A stretch of DNA of 64,000 bases from contig JADCER010000009.1 in assembly GCA_020249925.1 (NCBI GenBank), forward strand, positions 62,001 to 126,000. The letters are read 5' to 3'. The position numbers and the translations under genes are program-made. Below, one piece after another: positions 27,143 to 37,621 of the stretch (its first letter is position 1; every line of letters begins with the position of its first letter). This DNA comes from Roseomonas sp. Its GTDB lineage: Bacteria > Pseudomonadota > Alphaproteobacteria > Acetobacterales > Acetobacteraceae. Under the pieces are notes generated by a model that saw only the letters and a list, made by a program, of their open reading frames with translations, ran no database searches and was not told where the DNA came from.

Positions 27143-28510
27143 TCACAATCTCCCTGAAAAATCTTGTAACATTTTAAACATGGCGCGCGCCGCCTGCGCT
27201 TCGCCACCCTCCGGTCTTCCTGGGCGCGTTGAATCGTTCCAGGCATAGACATCAATATGCGCCCATGGCTGCCCCTTCGGCAGAAAACGGCGCAGGAAAA
27301 GCGCGGCCGTCACCGCGCCGGCCATGGGCTTTTGTGAAACATTGCTAAGGTCGGCGAAGGGCGTATCAAGCCAGGAATCATATCCATCATGCAAAGGCAG
27401 GCGCCAAAGCGGGTCCTGAACCGCCTGTCCGGCACGCAAAAGCCCTTCAGCCAAAGCATCATCGTTACTGAAAAGAGCAGGCAGATCAGGGCCCAGCGCC
27501 ACACGGGCAGCGCCAGTAAGTGTAGCAGCATCCAGGATCAGTGCGGGTTGCTGCTCGGTTGCAAATTGTAACAGATCACACAGGACCAATCTTCCTTCCG
27601 CATCGGTATTGCCGATTTCAACCCTTAGTCCCTTGCGCGTATGCAAGACATCCATCGGCCGCATGGCATTACCGGACACAGCATTTTCCACCGCGCCAAT
27701 CAGCACCAGCAGGCGGATCGGCAATCTTGCGCGCATGACCATTTCTGCAACGGCCAACATTATCGCTGCCCCACCCATATCCTTCTTCATACGGAGCATG
27801 GCGGCAGAAGGCTTGATATCGAGCCCACCAGTATCAAAGCAAACCCCTTTGCCGCAAAGCGCTACCAATGGGCCATTGGCATCACCTTCCCAATGCAAGA
27901 TAGCCAAATGCGGTGCGCGGGGACTTCCCGCGCCAACCGCTGCCATGCATGGAAAGCCATCCAACAAGGCTTGACCCGTGATGATTTCCGCGCGGCCATC
28001 ATGGCGCTGCGCCAGACCGGCCGCAGCTTCCGCCAATTGCTGCGGGCCCAATTCAGCCGCCGGCATATTGATAAGGTTCCGTGCGGCGCAGATCGCCTCA
28101 GCCATCATCACCGCATTTTCGGTGCCGGAAGGGGCAATCAACTCAGCCGGGGCGCGTTCCTGGCGCTTGTGATGCAACCAACGATAAGCGCCCAAATGCC
28201 AACCCAGAACGGCATCCGTGGCATTGGGGATGGACCCGGCAAGATGCCAGCGGCTTCCCGCTGGCAGTGACCAGGCTGCGCCACCGAAATGCCAAGGCGA
28301 AGCTTCCTTTCCGATACCGATCACCGCACCGGCCAATCCGTTTTCCCCGGGCAGCAAGGCGATTTCCCCAGGCTTCGCGGCAAAGCCGGAAGCACGCAGA
28401 AACGCCGCAGAAACCTCAGGCAGGCCGGCAAGGAACCCTGGCAGATCCTCGGCGCAAATTGCGTGCAATGGCCGCGAAGAGACCCCTTCAACTGGCGCGA
28501 CTTCAGCCAT
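27143..28510 (-). CDS. Leucyl aminopeptidase family (M17) protein
   Basis: GKGVCFDTGGLDIKPSAAMLRMKKDMGGAA, EIGNTDAEGRLVLCDLLQFA signatures. Confidence 0.92.
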   Translation of the reverse strand: MAEVAPVEGVSSRPLHAICAEDLPGFLAGLPEVSAAFLRASGFAAKPGEIALLPGENGLAGAVIGIGKEASPWHFGGAAWSLPAGSRWHLAGSIPNATDAVLGWHLGAYRWLHHKRQERAPAELIAPSGTENAVMMAEAICAARNLINMPAAELGPQQLAEAAAGLAQRHDGRAEIITGQALLDGFPCMAAVGAGSPRAPHLAILHWEGDANGPLVALCGKGVCFDTGGLDIKPSAAMLRMKKDMGGAAIMLAVAEMVMRARLPIRLLVLIGAVENAVSGNAMRPMDVLHTRKGLRVEIGNTDAEGRLVLCDLLQFATEQQPALILDAATLTGAARVALGPDLPALFSNDDALAEGLLRAGQAVQDPLWRLPLHDGYDSWLDTPFADLSNVSQKPMAGAVTAALFLRRFLPKGQPWAHIDVYAWNDSTRPGRPEGGEAQAARAMFKMLQDFSGRL

Positions 28511-28661
28511 CAATCTTTCCCTTTCCGGCACCACCAAGGCGCGGTTTCAATACAGGCCTGCTATGTGAGGGTTCATCATCCAGATATCAATTCAGGTGAT
28601 TGAAAATCCGCTTAATTTTATACTGTTACTGTTAACCAACAATGAACGATCTTGATATGCG

Positions 28662-28680
28662 TCATGTTTTCGAAACATGA
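28662..28680. promoter_or_regulatory. Palindrome in AT-rich intergenic region
   Basis: TCATGTTT-TCG-AAACATGA perfect 8-bp arms. Confidence 0.5.
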
Positions 28681-29022
28681 TGCCTGACATGCCAATCCGC
28701 CAAATCATCATTCAGTCTCACCCGCAAATCGGCGTATACGCCAAGGCTTGCGGCAGGCAGGCATGGGGGGATGCCTAACATGCGTTTCCAGGTCGTTGTC
28801 ACGCATGATGTTGCGGCGCAGCAAAAACGCTTGACGATTGGGCTTTTGTCGCGTGCGTCACGGGTGTCTCTGGCTTCTTGGGCGGGCGGCGCAGCCTGGG
28901 GAAGGAAACGCAACGGCCTTTCAAGATCCCGCCGCCTATTGCAGAAAGCGTTCCGGCCGATGCCCCAAGGCGCCATCCAGGCTGCCCGGGATCATCAATC
29001 TGCCTGAAACAGCAAGTGCGCC

Positions 29023-30201
29023 ATGACCGATACCCCCACTGACGCTGCCTGGCGCCTTGCCTTTGGTGATCTGACGCCAGCACAGGTCTTTGCCCTGCGT
29101 GAAGGGACAGCGTGGCGAAGGCTGCCTGATGATACTACGGATCGCTATGCAGGGCTGCTTTCTATTGCCGATCTGGATGCGTTTCTGCGCACCGATGCCG
29201 CGCGCCATCCGCGCGTGAGCATGGCCGATGGCGGAAGACAGGGCAGCGCCGCGATACCACCTGATGAATATCTGCAGGCTGATAGCAGCCGCGTTGATCT
29301 GCCGCGCTTGTTTGCCCGCTATGATGCGGGGGGCAGCCTGATTGTTTCGCAATTTCATGAATTGCATGCGCCACTTGCGCGGTTCTGCCGTGGCCTCGAA
29401 AAAGTGTTTCTCCATCCGGTGCAGGCCAATATCTATCTGACGCCGCCCGGCGCGCAGGGCTTTCGCGCGCATTTCGATACGCATGACGTGCTGGTGCTGC
29501 AGGTATCGGGCAGCAAATCCTGGCGCGTTTGGGATGACATCCCTTTTCCTTCGCCGAGCCGCGCGACACCTTGGGCGAATAAGCAAAGCCCTGCCGGGGT
29601 CGCGCATGCGCTGACGCTCAATCCCGGTGATGCGCTTTATCTGCCGCGTGGCGTGATGCATGAAGCGGTAGCGCAATCGGGCGATGCGCCATCACTTCAT
29701 ATCACCATCGGATTTTTGGAAGCGTCCATCGCCGATATGTTGCGGGAGCTTTTGGAAATCCTGGAGGCGGAAAACTCTGCCCTGCGCGCCAGCATCCCAT
29801 CCTGGCGGCTTGCTGAGGCGGATGGCGCCACCGCCATCGCAGCGCGGCTTGCGCCCGCCTTGGCCGCGCTATCATCGGACGCAGCGCTTGATCGGATGGC
29901 ACTTGCCGCCATGGATCGCATTACGCGGGATCGGCTGCCGTTATCGCAACGAAGCCTCACGCATCGCCCAATTGGTGCTGAGGATAGGCTGCGGCTTTCG
30001 GATGCGATGCATCATCATCTGGTGCCGCTGCCTGAAGGGGGTGGTGCGCTGCGCTGGTATGGTGGTGTTGAAATGCTGAACGCCACGGAATGCGCCTGGC
30101 TCACGCAATTGGCGGAAGGTGCCACGCCGGCCAACCTGGGCGCGGGCGCGCTGCCCTTTTGTCAGCGCCTTGCCGCGCTGGGGCTATTGGAACGCTGCTG
30201 A
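29023..30201 (+). CDS. Cupin_4/JmjC-type 2-oxoglutarate oxygenase (YcfD/ROXA-like)
   Basis: QANIYLTPPGAQGFRAHFDTHDVLVLQVSGSKSWRVWDD (HxD) and GDALYLPRGVMHEA (distal His). Confidence 0.85.
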   Translation: MTDTPTDAAWRLAFGDLTPAQVFALREGTAWRRLPDDTTDRYAGLLSIADLDAFLRTDAARHPRVSMADGGRQGSAAIPPDEYLQADSSRVDLPRLFARYDAGGSLIVSQFHELHAPLARFCRGLEKVFLHPVQANIYLTPPGAQGFRAHFDTHDVLVLQVSGSKSWRVWDDIPFPSPSRATPWANKQSPAGVAHALTLNPGDALYLPRGVMHEAVAQSGDAPSLHITIGFLEASIADMLRELLEILEAENSALRASIPSWRLAEADGATAIAARLAPALAALSSDAALDRMALAAMDRITRDRLPLSQRSLTHRPIGAEDRLRLSDAMHHHLVPLPEGGGALRWYGGVEMLNATECAWLTQLAEGATPANLGAGALPFCQRLAALGLLERC

Positions 30202-30211
30202 AAACGCAGCT

Positions 30212-32023
30212 TCAACCGCCGCTTTCCTCCCGCAGGATTTCCAATTCCAGCCAGCGAGTCTCCGCCTGCTGCAAGGCCGCCTGCGCTGCGCCCAAAGCGC
30301 CGGTCGCCTTGGCGAAACCAGCAGCATCGCGCACATAAAACGCTGGATCGGCGATGCGTTTTTCAAGCGCGCTGATCTCCGCCGAGAGCTTTTCCATCTT
30401 GGCGGGCAGGGTTTTCAATTCATGCTGCTCCACCGCGCCAAGGCCCTTCTTTCGAGGCGCGGGTTTCGCTGAAACTGCCGCCTCTCGCTTCGGCGCTGGT
30501 GCCTGTTTTTCAGCAGCCCGCGCCCGCACGCCATGGCCGCGCTGCGCCACCATGTCGCTATAGCCGCCGGCATATTCCTGCCAGCGCCCGGCTTCTTCAA
30601 AGGCAATCACGCTGGTGACGCAGCGGTCGAGGAAGTCACGGTCATGGCTCACCAGCAGCACCGTGCCGGCGTAATCCGCGATCAATTCCTGCAATAGATC
30701 AAGCGTCTCAAGATCCAGATCATTCGTCGGTTCATCCAATACCAGCAGGTTGGATGGTTTGGCGAAGGCGCGCGCCAGCATCAGCCGGCCGCGTTCACCG
30801 CCAGAAAGCGCGCCAAGTGGCGTGCGCGCCTGTTCTGGTGTGAACAAAAAATCCTTCATATAGCCAAGCACATGGCGCGGTGCGCCGCCGATATGCACCA
30901 TATCCCCGCGTCCTTCGGTCAGCGCTTCCGCAAGCGTCACGGCGGGGTCCAGCGCGGCGCGGCGCTGATCCAGCCCGACCATTTCAATTCCGGCGCCGAG
31001 CAATACCTGGCCCGCATCAGGCGCCAGCGTGCCGATCAGCATATTAAGCAGTGTGGTCTTGCCCGCGCCATTGGGCCCCAGAATACCCACGCGATCACCA
31101 CGCATGATGCGCGTCGAAAACCCGGTGATGATCGGGCGGCCGCCGAAGGATTTGCTGATGCCATCGACAGCGATCACCAGATTGCCGGAAGAAGCGGCCT
31201 CAGTCGCGGCCATGCTCACGCGCCCCGGCGCGGTTGTTCTTTCACGCCGCCGCGCGCGCAAGGTTTGCAGGTTTTCGAGCCGCCGCACATTGCGCTTGCG
31301 CCGCGCGGTCACGCCATAGCGCAGCCAATGTTCTTCGCGGACGATCTTGCGCGCCAGCTTATGCGCATCGCGTTCTTCTTCTTCCAGCACCTGATCACGC
31401 CAGGCTTCAAAGGCGCCAAAGCCCTGTTCCAGCCGGCGCGTTGTGCCGCGATCCAGCCAGACCATGGCGCGTGAAAGGCTTTCCAGAAAGCGCCGATCAT
31501 GGCTGATGAGCACCAGCGCAGCGCTGCTGGCGGCCAACTCCGCTTCCAGCCATTCAATCGCCGGCAGATCGAGGTGATTGGTGGGTTCATCCAGCAGCAA
31601 GATATCGGGCGAAGGTGCCAAAGCGCGCGCCAGCGCCGCACGCCGCGCCTCTCCGCCCGAAAGCGCCGCGGGTGCTTCGGCGCCAGTCATCCCCAGGCTT
31701 TCCAGCAAATAGCGCGCACGATGCGCATCATCCGCCGGCCCAAGCCCCGCTTCGACATAGGACATGACATCGGCAAAACCTGAAAGATCAGGTTCCTGAT
31801 CCAATACGCGGAGCGTCGCGCCCGGTTGCAGAAAACGCGTGCCCGATTCCGGCTCGATCAACCCGGCAGCGATCTTCAGCAGCGTTGACTTGCCCGAGCC
31901 ATTCCGCCCGACCAGCGCCAGCCTTTCACCAGGCGCCACGGAAAGCGAGGCGCCATCCAGCAACCTCGTAGTACCAAAACCCAGGCGGATATCCTGCAGG
32001 ATCAGAAGCGGGGGTGCGGCCAT
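30212..32023 (-). CDS. ABC-F family ATPase (Uup-like)
   Basis: Two NBDs: GRNGSGKSTLLK/LSGGEARRAALARAL/LLLDEPTNHLDL and GPNGAGKTTLLN/LSGGERGRLMLARAF/LVLDEPTNDLDL; coiled-coil C-terminus. Confidence 0.93.
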   Translation of the reverse strand: MAAPPLLILQDIRLGFGTTRLLDGASLSVAPGERLALVGRNGSGKSTLLKIAAGLIEPESGTRFLQPGATLRVLDQEPDLSGFADVMSYVEAGLGPADDAHRARYLLESLGMTGAEAPAALSGGEARRAALARALAPSPDILLLDEPTNHLDLPAIEWLEAELAASSAALVLISHDRRFLESLSRAMVWLDRGTTRRLEQGFGAFEAWRDQVLEEEERDAHKLARKIVREEHWLRYGVTARRKRNVRRLENLQTLRARRRERTTAPGRVSMAATEAASSGNLVIAVDGISKSFGGRPIITGFSTRIMRGDRVGILGPNGAGKTTLLNMLIGTLAPDAGQVLLGAGIEMVGLDQRRAALDPAVTLAEALTEGRGDMVHIGGAPRHVLGYMKDFLFTPEQARTPLGALSGGERGRLMLARAFAKPSNLLVLDEPTNDLDLETLDLLQELIADYAGTVLLVSHDRDFLDRCVTSVIAFEEAGRWQEYAGGYSDMVAQRGHGVRARAAEKQAPAPKREAAVSAKPAPRKKGLGAVEQHELKTLPAKMEKLSAEISALEKRIADPAFYVRDAAGFAKATGALGAAQAALQQAETRWLELEILREESGG

Positions 32024-32026
32024 CAG

Positions 32027-33316
32027 CTACCCCGCGAAGGGGTCACGCATCATGATGGTGTCGTCACGTTCGGGGCTGGTGGAAAGCAGCACCACGGGGG
32101 CTTCGACCAATTCCTCAATCCGGCGGATATACTTCACCGCCTCGGCCGGCAATTCGGCATAGGAACGGGCACCGCGGGTGGAACCTGGCCAGCCGGGCAT
32201 GACCTCAAAAATCGGTTCCGCCGCCGCTTGCGCGCGTTGCCCGGTGGGCAGGCGCTTCATGACTTCGCCATTCACCTTATAGCCGGTGCAGATCTTCAGT
32301 TCAGCCAGGCCATCCAGCACATCAAGCTTGGTCAGCACCAGGCCCTGCACGCCGCCCACCTTCACCGCCTGCCGCACCATGCAGGCATCAAACCAGCCGC
32401 AGCGGCGGGGACGCCCCGTGACGGTGCCGAATTCATGGCCGCGCTCACCCAAGCGCTTGCCGATTTCATCGTGCAATTCAGTGGGGAAAGGCCCGGAACC
32501 AACGCGCGTGGAATAGGCCTTGGCAATGCCGAGTACGAAGCCAATCGCATCCGGCCCAATACCCGCGCCAGCGGCGGCGCTGCCGGCCACCGTATTGCTG
32601 CTGGTGACGTAAGGATAGGTGCCGTGATCCACATCCAGCATCACCGCCTGCGCGCCTTCGAACAATACGCGCTTGCCGGTAGTGCGTGCCTCATCCAGGC
32701 GTTCCCAGATGGCCTCGGCAAAGGGCAGCAGCTTTGGCGCGAGCGCGAGCAAATTATCCAGCAGCGCCTGTTTTTCGAATTCCGGCGCGCCAAGGCCGCG
32801 CAGCAGCGTATTGTGATGGCGGAGCAATTCATCAAGCTTGTCGGAAAGCGTCTCAGGTTCCGCCAGATCACACAAACGGATCGCCCGCCGCGCCACCTTG
32901 TCCTCATAGGCAGGGCCAATACCGCGCCCGGTGGTGCCGATTTTCGCATCGCCCCGCGCCGCTTCGCGTGCCTTGTCCAATGCGGGATGCAGCGGCAGGA
33001 TCAGCGGCACATTATCGGCAATGCGCAAATTCTCAGGCGTCACGGAAAGCCCCTGCGCGGTCACTTTGGCGATTTCGGAAAGCAGCGCTTCCGGGTCCAG
33101 CACCACGCCATTGCCGATAATGCCAAGCTTGCCACGCACCACACCGGATGGCAGCAGCGAAAGCCTATAGGTCTGATCACCCACCACCAGCGTATGGCCG
33201 GCATTATGCCCGCCCTGAAAGCGCACCACGATATCCGCGCGGGAGGCAAGCCAATCAACAACCTTGCCCTTGCCTTCATCGCCCCATTGGGCACCGATCA
33301 CGGCGACATTGGCCAT
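32027..33316 (-). CDS. purA: Adenylosuccinate synthase
   Basis: [49 protein letters not shown]; start at 33316. Confidence 0.97.
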   Translation of the reverse strand: MANVAVIGAQWGDEGKGKVVDWLASRADIVVRFQGGHNAGHTLVVGDQTYRLSLLPSGVVRGKLGIIGNGVVLDPEALLSEIAKVTAQGLSVTPENLRIADNVPLILPLHPALDKAREAARGDAKIGTTGRGIGPAYEDKVARRAIRLCDLAEPETLSDKLDELLRHHNTLLRGLGAPEFEKQALLDNLLALAPKLLPFAEAIWERLDEARTTGKRVLFEGAQAVMLDVDHGTYPYVTSSNTVAGSAAAGAGIGPDAIGFVLGIAKAYSTRVGSGPFPTELHDEIGKRLGERGHEFGTVTGRPRRCGWFDACMVRQAVKVGGVQGLVLTKLDVLDGLAELKICTGYKVNGEVMKRLPTGQRAQAAAEPIFEVMPGWPGSTRGARSYAELPAEAVKYIRRIEELVEAPVVLLSTSPERDDTIMMRDPFAG

Positions 33317-33320
33317 GGTT

Positions 33321-34463
33321 TCAACCTTTCCGAGGCAGCGCCACAGCGCGCCCGTCTTGAAGTGAGTGGGTGCAGCGAAGCGATTCGGGCGTATCCGAAG
33401 CCGATAACGCTGCGACAGTGACAAAGCCCTGCGCGCGGAAGGCAGCGCCATCCGCGCCAAGCGGAATGAAAAGCCGGGCCGGTTCCGCGCTGCGGGGTGC
33501 GGCGCGCAGCACGGCATCCGGGTAAAGCGTCATGCCCGTGGCCGGTTCGCCATTATGGGAAACGTAGCGCCCGCCACGCGCCAATTCTCCGCCAAGCCCC
33601 GGCCCATAAAGCGTGAAGGCCACACCGGTATGGTAGCGAAGGCCACGAAACTCCACGGGATCGAGTGTGATGCTGAGCCCCGGCGCGCGGCGTGCAATGG
33701 CAGCGATCACGGCGGCCGCAGCCTGGGCCAGGGCGCGCGCGGCAGCGGGCAGTGCTGCCTGTTGCAAGGCGGCCAGCGCAGCGGCTGCCGGGCCCGAAGC
33801 CGCCATCAGCGCAGGCAGGGCTTGCAATACGGCGACGCCTGAATCGCGCACCGAAGCCGCCACCGCTGCGCTATCCTTGCGATCCAAAGCGCGGGCCAGG
33901 CTGGCGCGCAAAGCCGGCGCAAGCCCCGCGGCGTCCAGCAAGGCGGGTGTCAGGCTGGGCAGCATGACATCCAGGCTGACGGGTGCGACACCAATCGCAG
34001 CAAGGGCTTCCACCGCCACAATCGCCACTTCGGCATCGGCTTCAATCGCATCACTGCCAATGACTTCAATCCCGGCCTGGGGAAGCTGGCGTTCGGGCGC
34101 CAATTGCGTGCCGCGCACGCGCAGCACCTGCCCTGCATAGCAAAGCCGCAGGGGGCGCGGTTCAGCAGCCAGCCGGGTTGCGGCAATGCGCGCCACTTGC
34201 GGCGTGGTATCGGCGCGCAGCCCCATCATGCGCTGGCTGACCGGGTCCATCAGGCGAAAGGTCTGATCCGCTACTGCGGCGCCAGAACCCGTCAGCAGAC
34301 TGTCTTCAAATTCCAGCAGCGGCGGCTTGACGCGTTCATAGCCATGCTGCGCGAAGGCGGCCATCATGGCTTCCACCAAGGCGGCTTCCCGCGCCGCATC
34401 GGGCGGCAGCAGATCGGCGAAGCCGGCAGGCAACAGGGCAGGATTGGGCAAATCTTCGGTCAT
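33321..34463 (-). CDS. hisZ: ATP phosphoribosyltransferase regulatory subunit
   Basis: [47 protein letters not shown].. HisS-like fold lacking full synthetase length; next to purA. Confidence 0.88.
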   Translation of the reverse strand: MTEDLPNPALLPAGFADLLPPDAAREAALVEAMMAAFAQHGYERVKPPLLEFEDSLLTGSGAAVADQTFRLMDPVSQRMMGLRADTTPQVARIAATRLAAEPRPLRLCYAGQVLRVRGTQLAPERQLPQAGIEVIGSDAIEADAEVAIVAVEALAAIGVAPVSLDVMLPSLTPALLDAAGLAPALRASLARALDRKDSAAVAASVRDSGVAVLQALPALMAASGPAAAALAALQQAALPAAARALAQAAAAVIAAIARRAPGLSITLDPVEFRGLRYHTGVAFTLYGPGLGGELARGGRYVSHNGEPATGMTLYPDAVLRAAPRSAEPARLFIPLGADGAAFRAQGFVTVAALSASDTPESLRCTHSLQDGRAVALPRKG

Positions 34464-34519
34464 GAACAGGGGCAGGGTTTGGCAGGGGCCGCGCGGCTCG
34501 GCAAGCCCCATACGCTGCC

Positions 34520-35206
34520 CTAACCCGTTCGGGTGAAATCGCCCGCTCGACCGGGGCTCAGCATTTCCGCATGGCCATGGCCCGAACCGGTCAAATAGCC
34601 GTAAAGCTGATGCGCACCCTCATAGGTCATTTCAATGCCGATCCAGGCAATCAACGCAACGCCGGCATAGGCAATCCAGCGAAACCGCGCGAGCAGCCGG
34701 GCGATGATGGAAGCGGCCACCCCCATCAGAATGATGGAAACCCCAAGCCCCAGGATCAGCATGGGCAGATTGCCGCGCGCAATGCCCGCAATCGCCAGCA
34801 CGTTATCAAGCGACATGGACACATCCGCGATCACGATCTGCTTCAGCGCCGCGGCCATGGTCTTGCCGCCGGCGCCATCCTCATGGCCCTCAGGGTCCTC
34901 TTCCTCGGCCTTTTCCTCACGCAATTCCTTGAAGAAGCCATAGGCAATCCAGAGCAGCAAAAGCCCGCCGATCAGCATCAGCCCCGGCACTTCCAGCAAA
35001 TAGACGGCAAAGATGGAGAAAATCACCCTGAGCACGGTGGCGAAGATCATGCCAAACAGGATGGCGCGGGAACGTTGCGCGGCGGGCAGGCCGGCTGCCG
35101 CCAAGCCAATCAAGACCGCATTATCGCCTGACAGAACGATATTGGCGAACATGATCTGGCCAAAAGTGGCCAGGTTGAAGTTTCCCAGGATAGTCGAAAA
35201 ATCCAT
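34520..35206 (-). CDS. TerC/YjbE-family integral membrane protein
   Basis: NIVLSGDNAVLIGLAAAGLPAAQRSRAILFGM, ADVSMSLDNVLAIAGIARGN; start at 35206 preferred. Confidence 0.88.
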   Translation of the reverse strand: MDFSTILGNFNLATFGQIMFANIVLSGDNAVLIGLAAAGLPAAQRSRAILFGMIFATVLRVIFSIFAVYLLEVPGLMLIGGLLLLWIAYGFFKELREEKAEEEDPEGHEDGAGGKTMAAALKQIVIADVSMSLDNVLAIAGIARGNLPMLILGLGVSIILMGVAASIIARLLARFRWIAYAGVALIAWIGIEMTYEGAHQLYGYLTGSGHGHAEMLSPGRAGDFTRTG

Positions 35207-35237
35207 AACGCAGCTCCGGACACGCAGGCCCGCTGCC

Positions 35238-35318
35238 ACGCATAAAAACTATGCGTCGCCGTTACCTGCCCCGGCGACCCAAACAGTACCCAGAATGCGG
35301 CGGGGCGTGAAGCCCCGC
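35238..35318 (-). other. Structured spacer/leader between terC paralogs (three hairpins)
   Basis: ACGCATA-AAAAC-TATGCGT (35238-35256); GTCGCCG-10nt-CGGCGAC (35255-35278); GCGGGGC-GTGAA-GCCCCGC (35300-35318). Confidence 0.5.
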
Positions 35319-35321
35319 AGC

Positions 35322-36143
35322 TCAGCCATGGGCCGTAGAAGACCCGCGCCGCGCTTGCCGAACCACATCGGACACAAAGGCGGCGATACCGGTATAGACA
35401 ACCAATTGCAGGAAGGTGACGCCCACCCAAAGCCAGACCGGGAAAACCCCCGGCAGGGCGAGGAAGCCCAAAGGCAGGAACAGATAGGCATAGGCCTCGG
35501 CCACCTGCTGCGTGACCTGCTGGGTGCCCTCATAAATCATCTGGCCAGCCACATACAGGATGATGAACAGCCCGACCCAGGCAATCCAGCGATGCTTATC
35601 GAGCAAGCGGGCAATGAAGGTCGCCGCAACGCCCATCAGAACCACGGAAACCGCAAGGCCAATGATCAGAACATAGGGGTGATCCTTGGCCGCGCCCGCC
35701 ACTGCCAGCACGTTATCAAGCGACATGGAAACATCGGCCACTAGGATTTGGGTGATGGCCTGACGCAGTGTCTTTTTCGGCGCGCCTGGGACAGCGCCGT
35801 TTTCCAGCGCCTCCACCCCTTCATGCTGTTCTGTAACAGCGGGGTCGCCATGGCTGCCGCCATCGCGCAATTCGCGATACATTTTCCAACAAACCCAGAG
35901 CAGCAAGACGCCGCCGGCGAGCACAATCCCCACGATTTGCAGCAATTGCACGGTGATGGAAGCGAAGCCGATACGCATGAGCGTCGCGGCGATAATGCCC
36001 CAGAAAATCGCCTTCTTCCGTTGATCTGCCGGCAATCCTGCTGCTGCCATGCCGACCACGATGGCGTTATCGCCCGCAAGCACCACGTCAATGAACAGGA
36101 CCAGAAGAAGTGGCTGAAGCCATTCAGGGAACATTTCCAACAT
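35322..36143 (-). CDS. TerC-family integral membrane protein (second paralog)
   Basis: DVVLAGDNAIVVGMAAAGLPADQRKKAIFWG, ADVSMSLDNVLAVAGAAKDH. Confidence 0.88.
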   Translation of the reverse strand: MLEMFPEWLQPLLLVLFIDVVLAGDNAIVVGMAAAGLPADQRKKAIFWGIIAATLMRIGFASITVQLLQIVGIVLAGGVLLLWVCWKMYRELRDGGSHGDPAVTEQHEGVEALENGAVPGAPKKTLRQAITQILVADVSMSLDNVLAVAGAAKDHPYVLIIGLAVSVVLMGVAATFIARLLDKHRWIAWVGLFIILYVAGQMIYEGTQQVTQQVAEAYAYLFLPLGFLALPGVFPVWLWVGVTFLQLVVYTGIAAFVSDVVRQARRGSSTAHG

Positions 36144-36283
36144 TTTGATTTTTATCCGGCAGGGGGTTGCATTCTGTTACAAAACCAATAGCGAGGCCTT
36201 GCCGAGGCCGCAAGCCCGGGCCCACTGCTTGCCTTCCAAGCTTTATGGGGCCACAGGAACAAGGCCTTTCCGGAGTCTCCGCC

Positions 36284-37618
36284 ATGGTCCCGCGCTATTC
36301 CCGCCCGCAAATGGAAGCCATCTGGGCCCCCGCCAATCGCTACCGCATCTGGTTCGAGATTGAAGCCCTGGCCGCCGAGGAAATGGGCCGCATCGGCACC
36401 ATCCCGGTTGAGGCCGCGCGCATCATTCGTGAAAAAGGCGCGCCGCGTGCGGCGGGGATTACGGATGCCGATATCGCCCGGATCGATGAGATTGAACGCG
36501 TCACCCGCCATGATGTGATCGCCTTCCTGACCTGGATGGGGGAAGGCATCGGCCCGGAAGCGCGCTTCATGCATCAGGGCATGACATCTTCCGATGTGCT
36601 GGATACCTGCCTGGCCGTGCAAATGACCCAGGCGGCGGATTTGCTGATTGCGGATGTTGATGCGCTGTTGGCGGCGCTCAAGGCGCGGGCGATGGAGCAT
36701 AAATTCACCCCCACCATCGGCCGCAGCCATGCCATCCATGCCGAACCGACCACTTTCGGCCTTAAGCTCGCCGGGCATTACGCCGAATTCGCCCGCAACC
36801 GCGCAAGGCTGGTGGCGGCGCGGGCCGAGGTCGCCACCTGCGCCATTTCCGGCCCTGTCGGCACTTTTGCGAGCGTTGACCCGCGCGTTGAGGCCTTTGT
36901 CGCGGCCAAGCTTGGCCTTTCGGTGGAGCCGGTTTCAACGCAAGTGATCCCGCGTGACCGTCATGCGGCGTTTTTCGCCGCTTTGGCAGTGGTGGCAAGC
37001 GGCATTGAAAGGCTGGCCACCGAAGTGCGCCATTTGCAAAGAAGCGAAGTGCGGGAAGCCGAGGAGTTTTTCCATGCCGGGCAGAAGGGGTCTTCCGCCA
37101 TGCCGCATAAGCGCAACCCGGTGCTGAGTGAAAACCTGACTGGGCTTGCGCGGCTGGTGCGCGGCTATGTGGTGCCGGCGCTGGAAAATGTGGCGCTTTG
37201 GCATGAACGCGATATCAGCCATTCATCGGTGGAACGCGTGATCGGCCCGGATGCGACGATCGCGCTTGATTTCGCGCTGATGCGCCTGACCGGCATGATG
37301 GAAAAGCTCACCATCTATCCCCCGCGCATGCAGGCCAATCTGGAAAGCCTGGGCGGTGTGGTGCATAGCCAGAAGGTGCTGCTGGCGCTGACTCAGGCGG
37401 GCATGAGCCGGGAAGATGCCTATGCCACCGTGCAGCGCTGCGCCATGGCAACCTGGCAGGCTTTGGGCAGCGCGGGGGCCAAGGATTTCCGCACCAATCT
37501 TTTGGAAGATGCCGGCGTAGCCGCGCTGATGGATGGCGCGGCGCTTGATCGCGCCATGGATCCCGCGCGCGATTTTGGCCATGTGGAGACCATTTTCGCG
37601 CGCGTCTTTGGTGGATAG
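36284..37618 (+). CDS. purB: Adenylosuccinate lyase
   Basis: MVPRYSRPQMEAIWAPANRYRIWFEIEALA, MTSSDVLDT, GRSHAIHAEPTTFGLKLAG, GSSAMPHKRNPVLSENLTG; start at 36284. Confidence 0.96.
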   Translation: MVPRYSRPQMEAIWAPANRYRIWFEIEALAAEEMGRIGTIPVEAARIIREKGAPRAAGITDADIARIDEIERVTRHDVIAFLTWMGEGIGPEARFMHQGMTSSDVLDTCLAVQMTQAADLLIADVDALLAALKARAMEHKFTPTIGRSHAIHAEPTTFGLKLAGHYAEFARNRARLVAARAEVATCAISGPVGTFASVDPRVEAFVAAKLGLSVEPVSTQVIPRDRHAAFFAALAVVASGIERLATEVRHLQRSEVREAEEFFHAGQKGSSAMPHKRNPVLSENLTGLARLVRGYVVPALENVALWHERDISHSSVERVIGPDATIALDFALMRLTGMMEKLTIYPPRMQANLESLGGVVHSQKVLLALTQAGMSREDAYATVQRCAMATWQALGSAGAKDFRTNLLEDAGVAALMDGAALDRAMDPARDFGHVETIFARVFGG

Positions 37619-37621
37619 AAA

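Noticed and set aside
32228-33421. 397-aa plus-strand ORF opposite purA
   Set aside because: Antisense shadow of a strong housekeeping gene.
35207-35321. Classical yybP-ykoY manganese riboswitch upstream of terC
   Set aside because: Expected conserved loop sequences (e.g. GGGGAGUAG and the CAACAUACUC-type segment) are not visible; kept only as a generic structured leader candidate.
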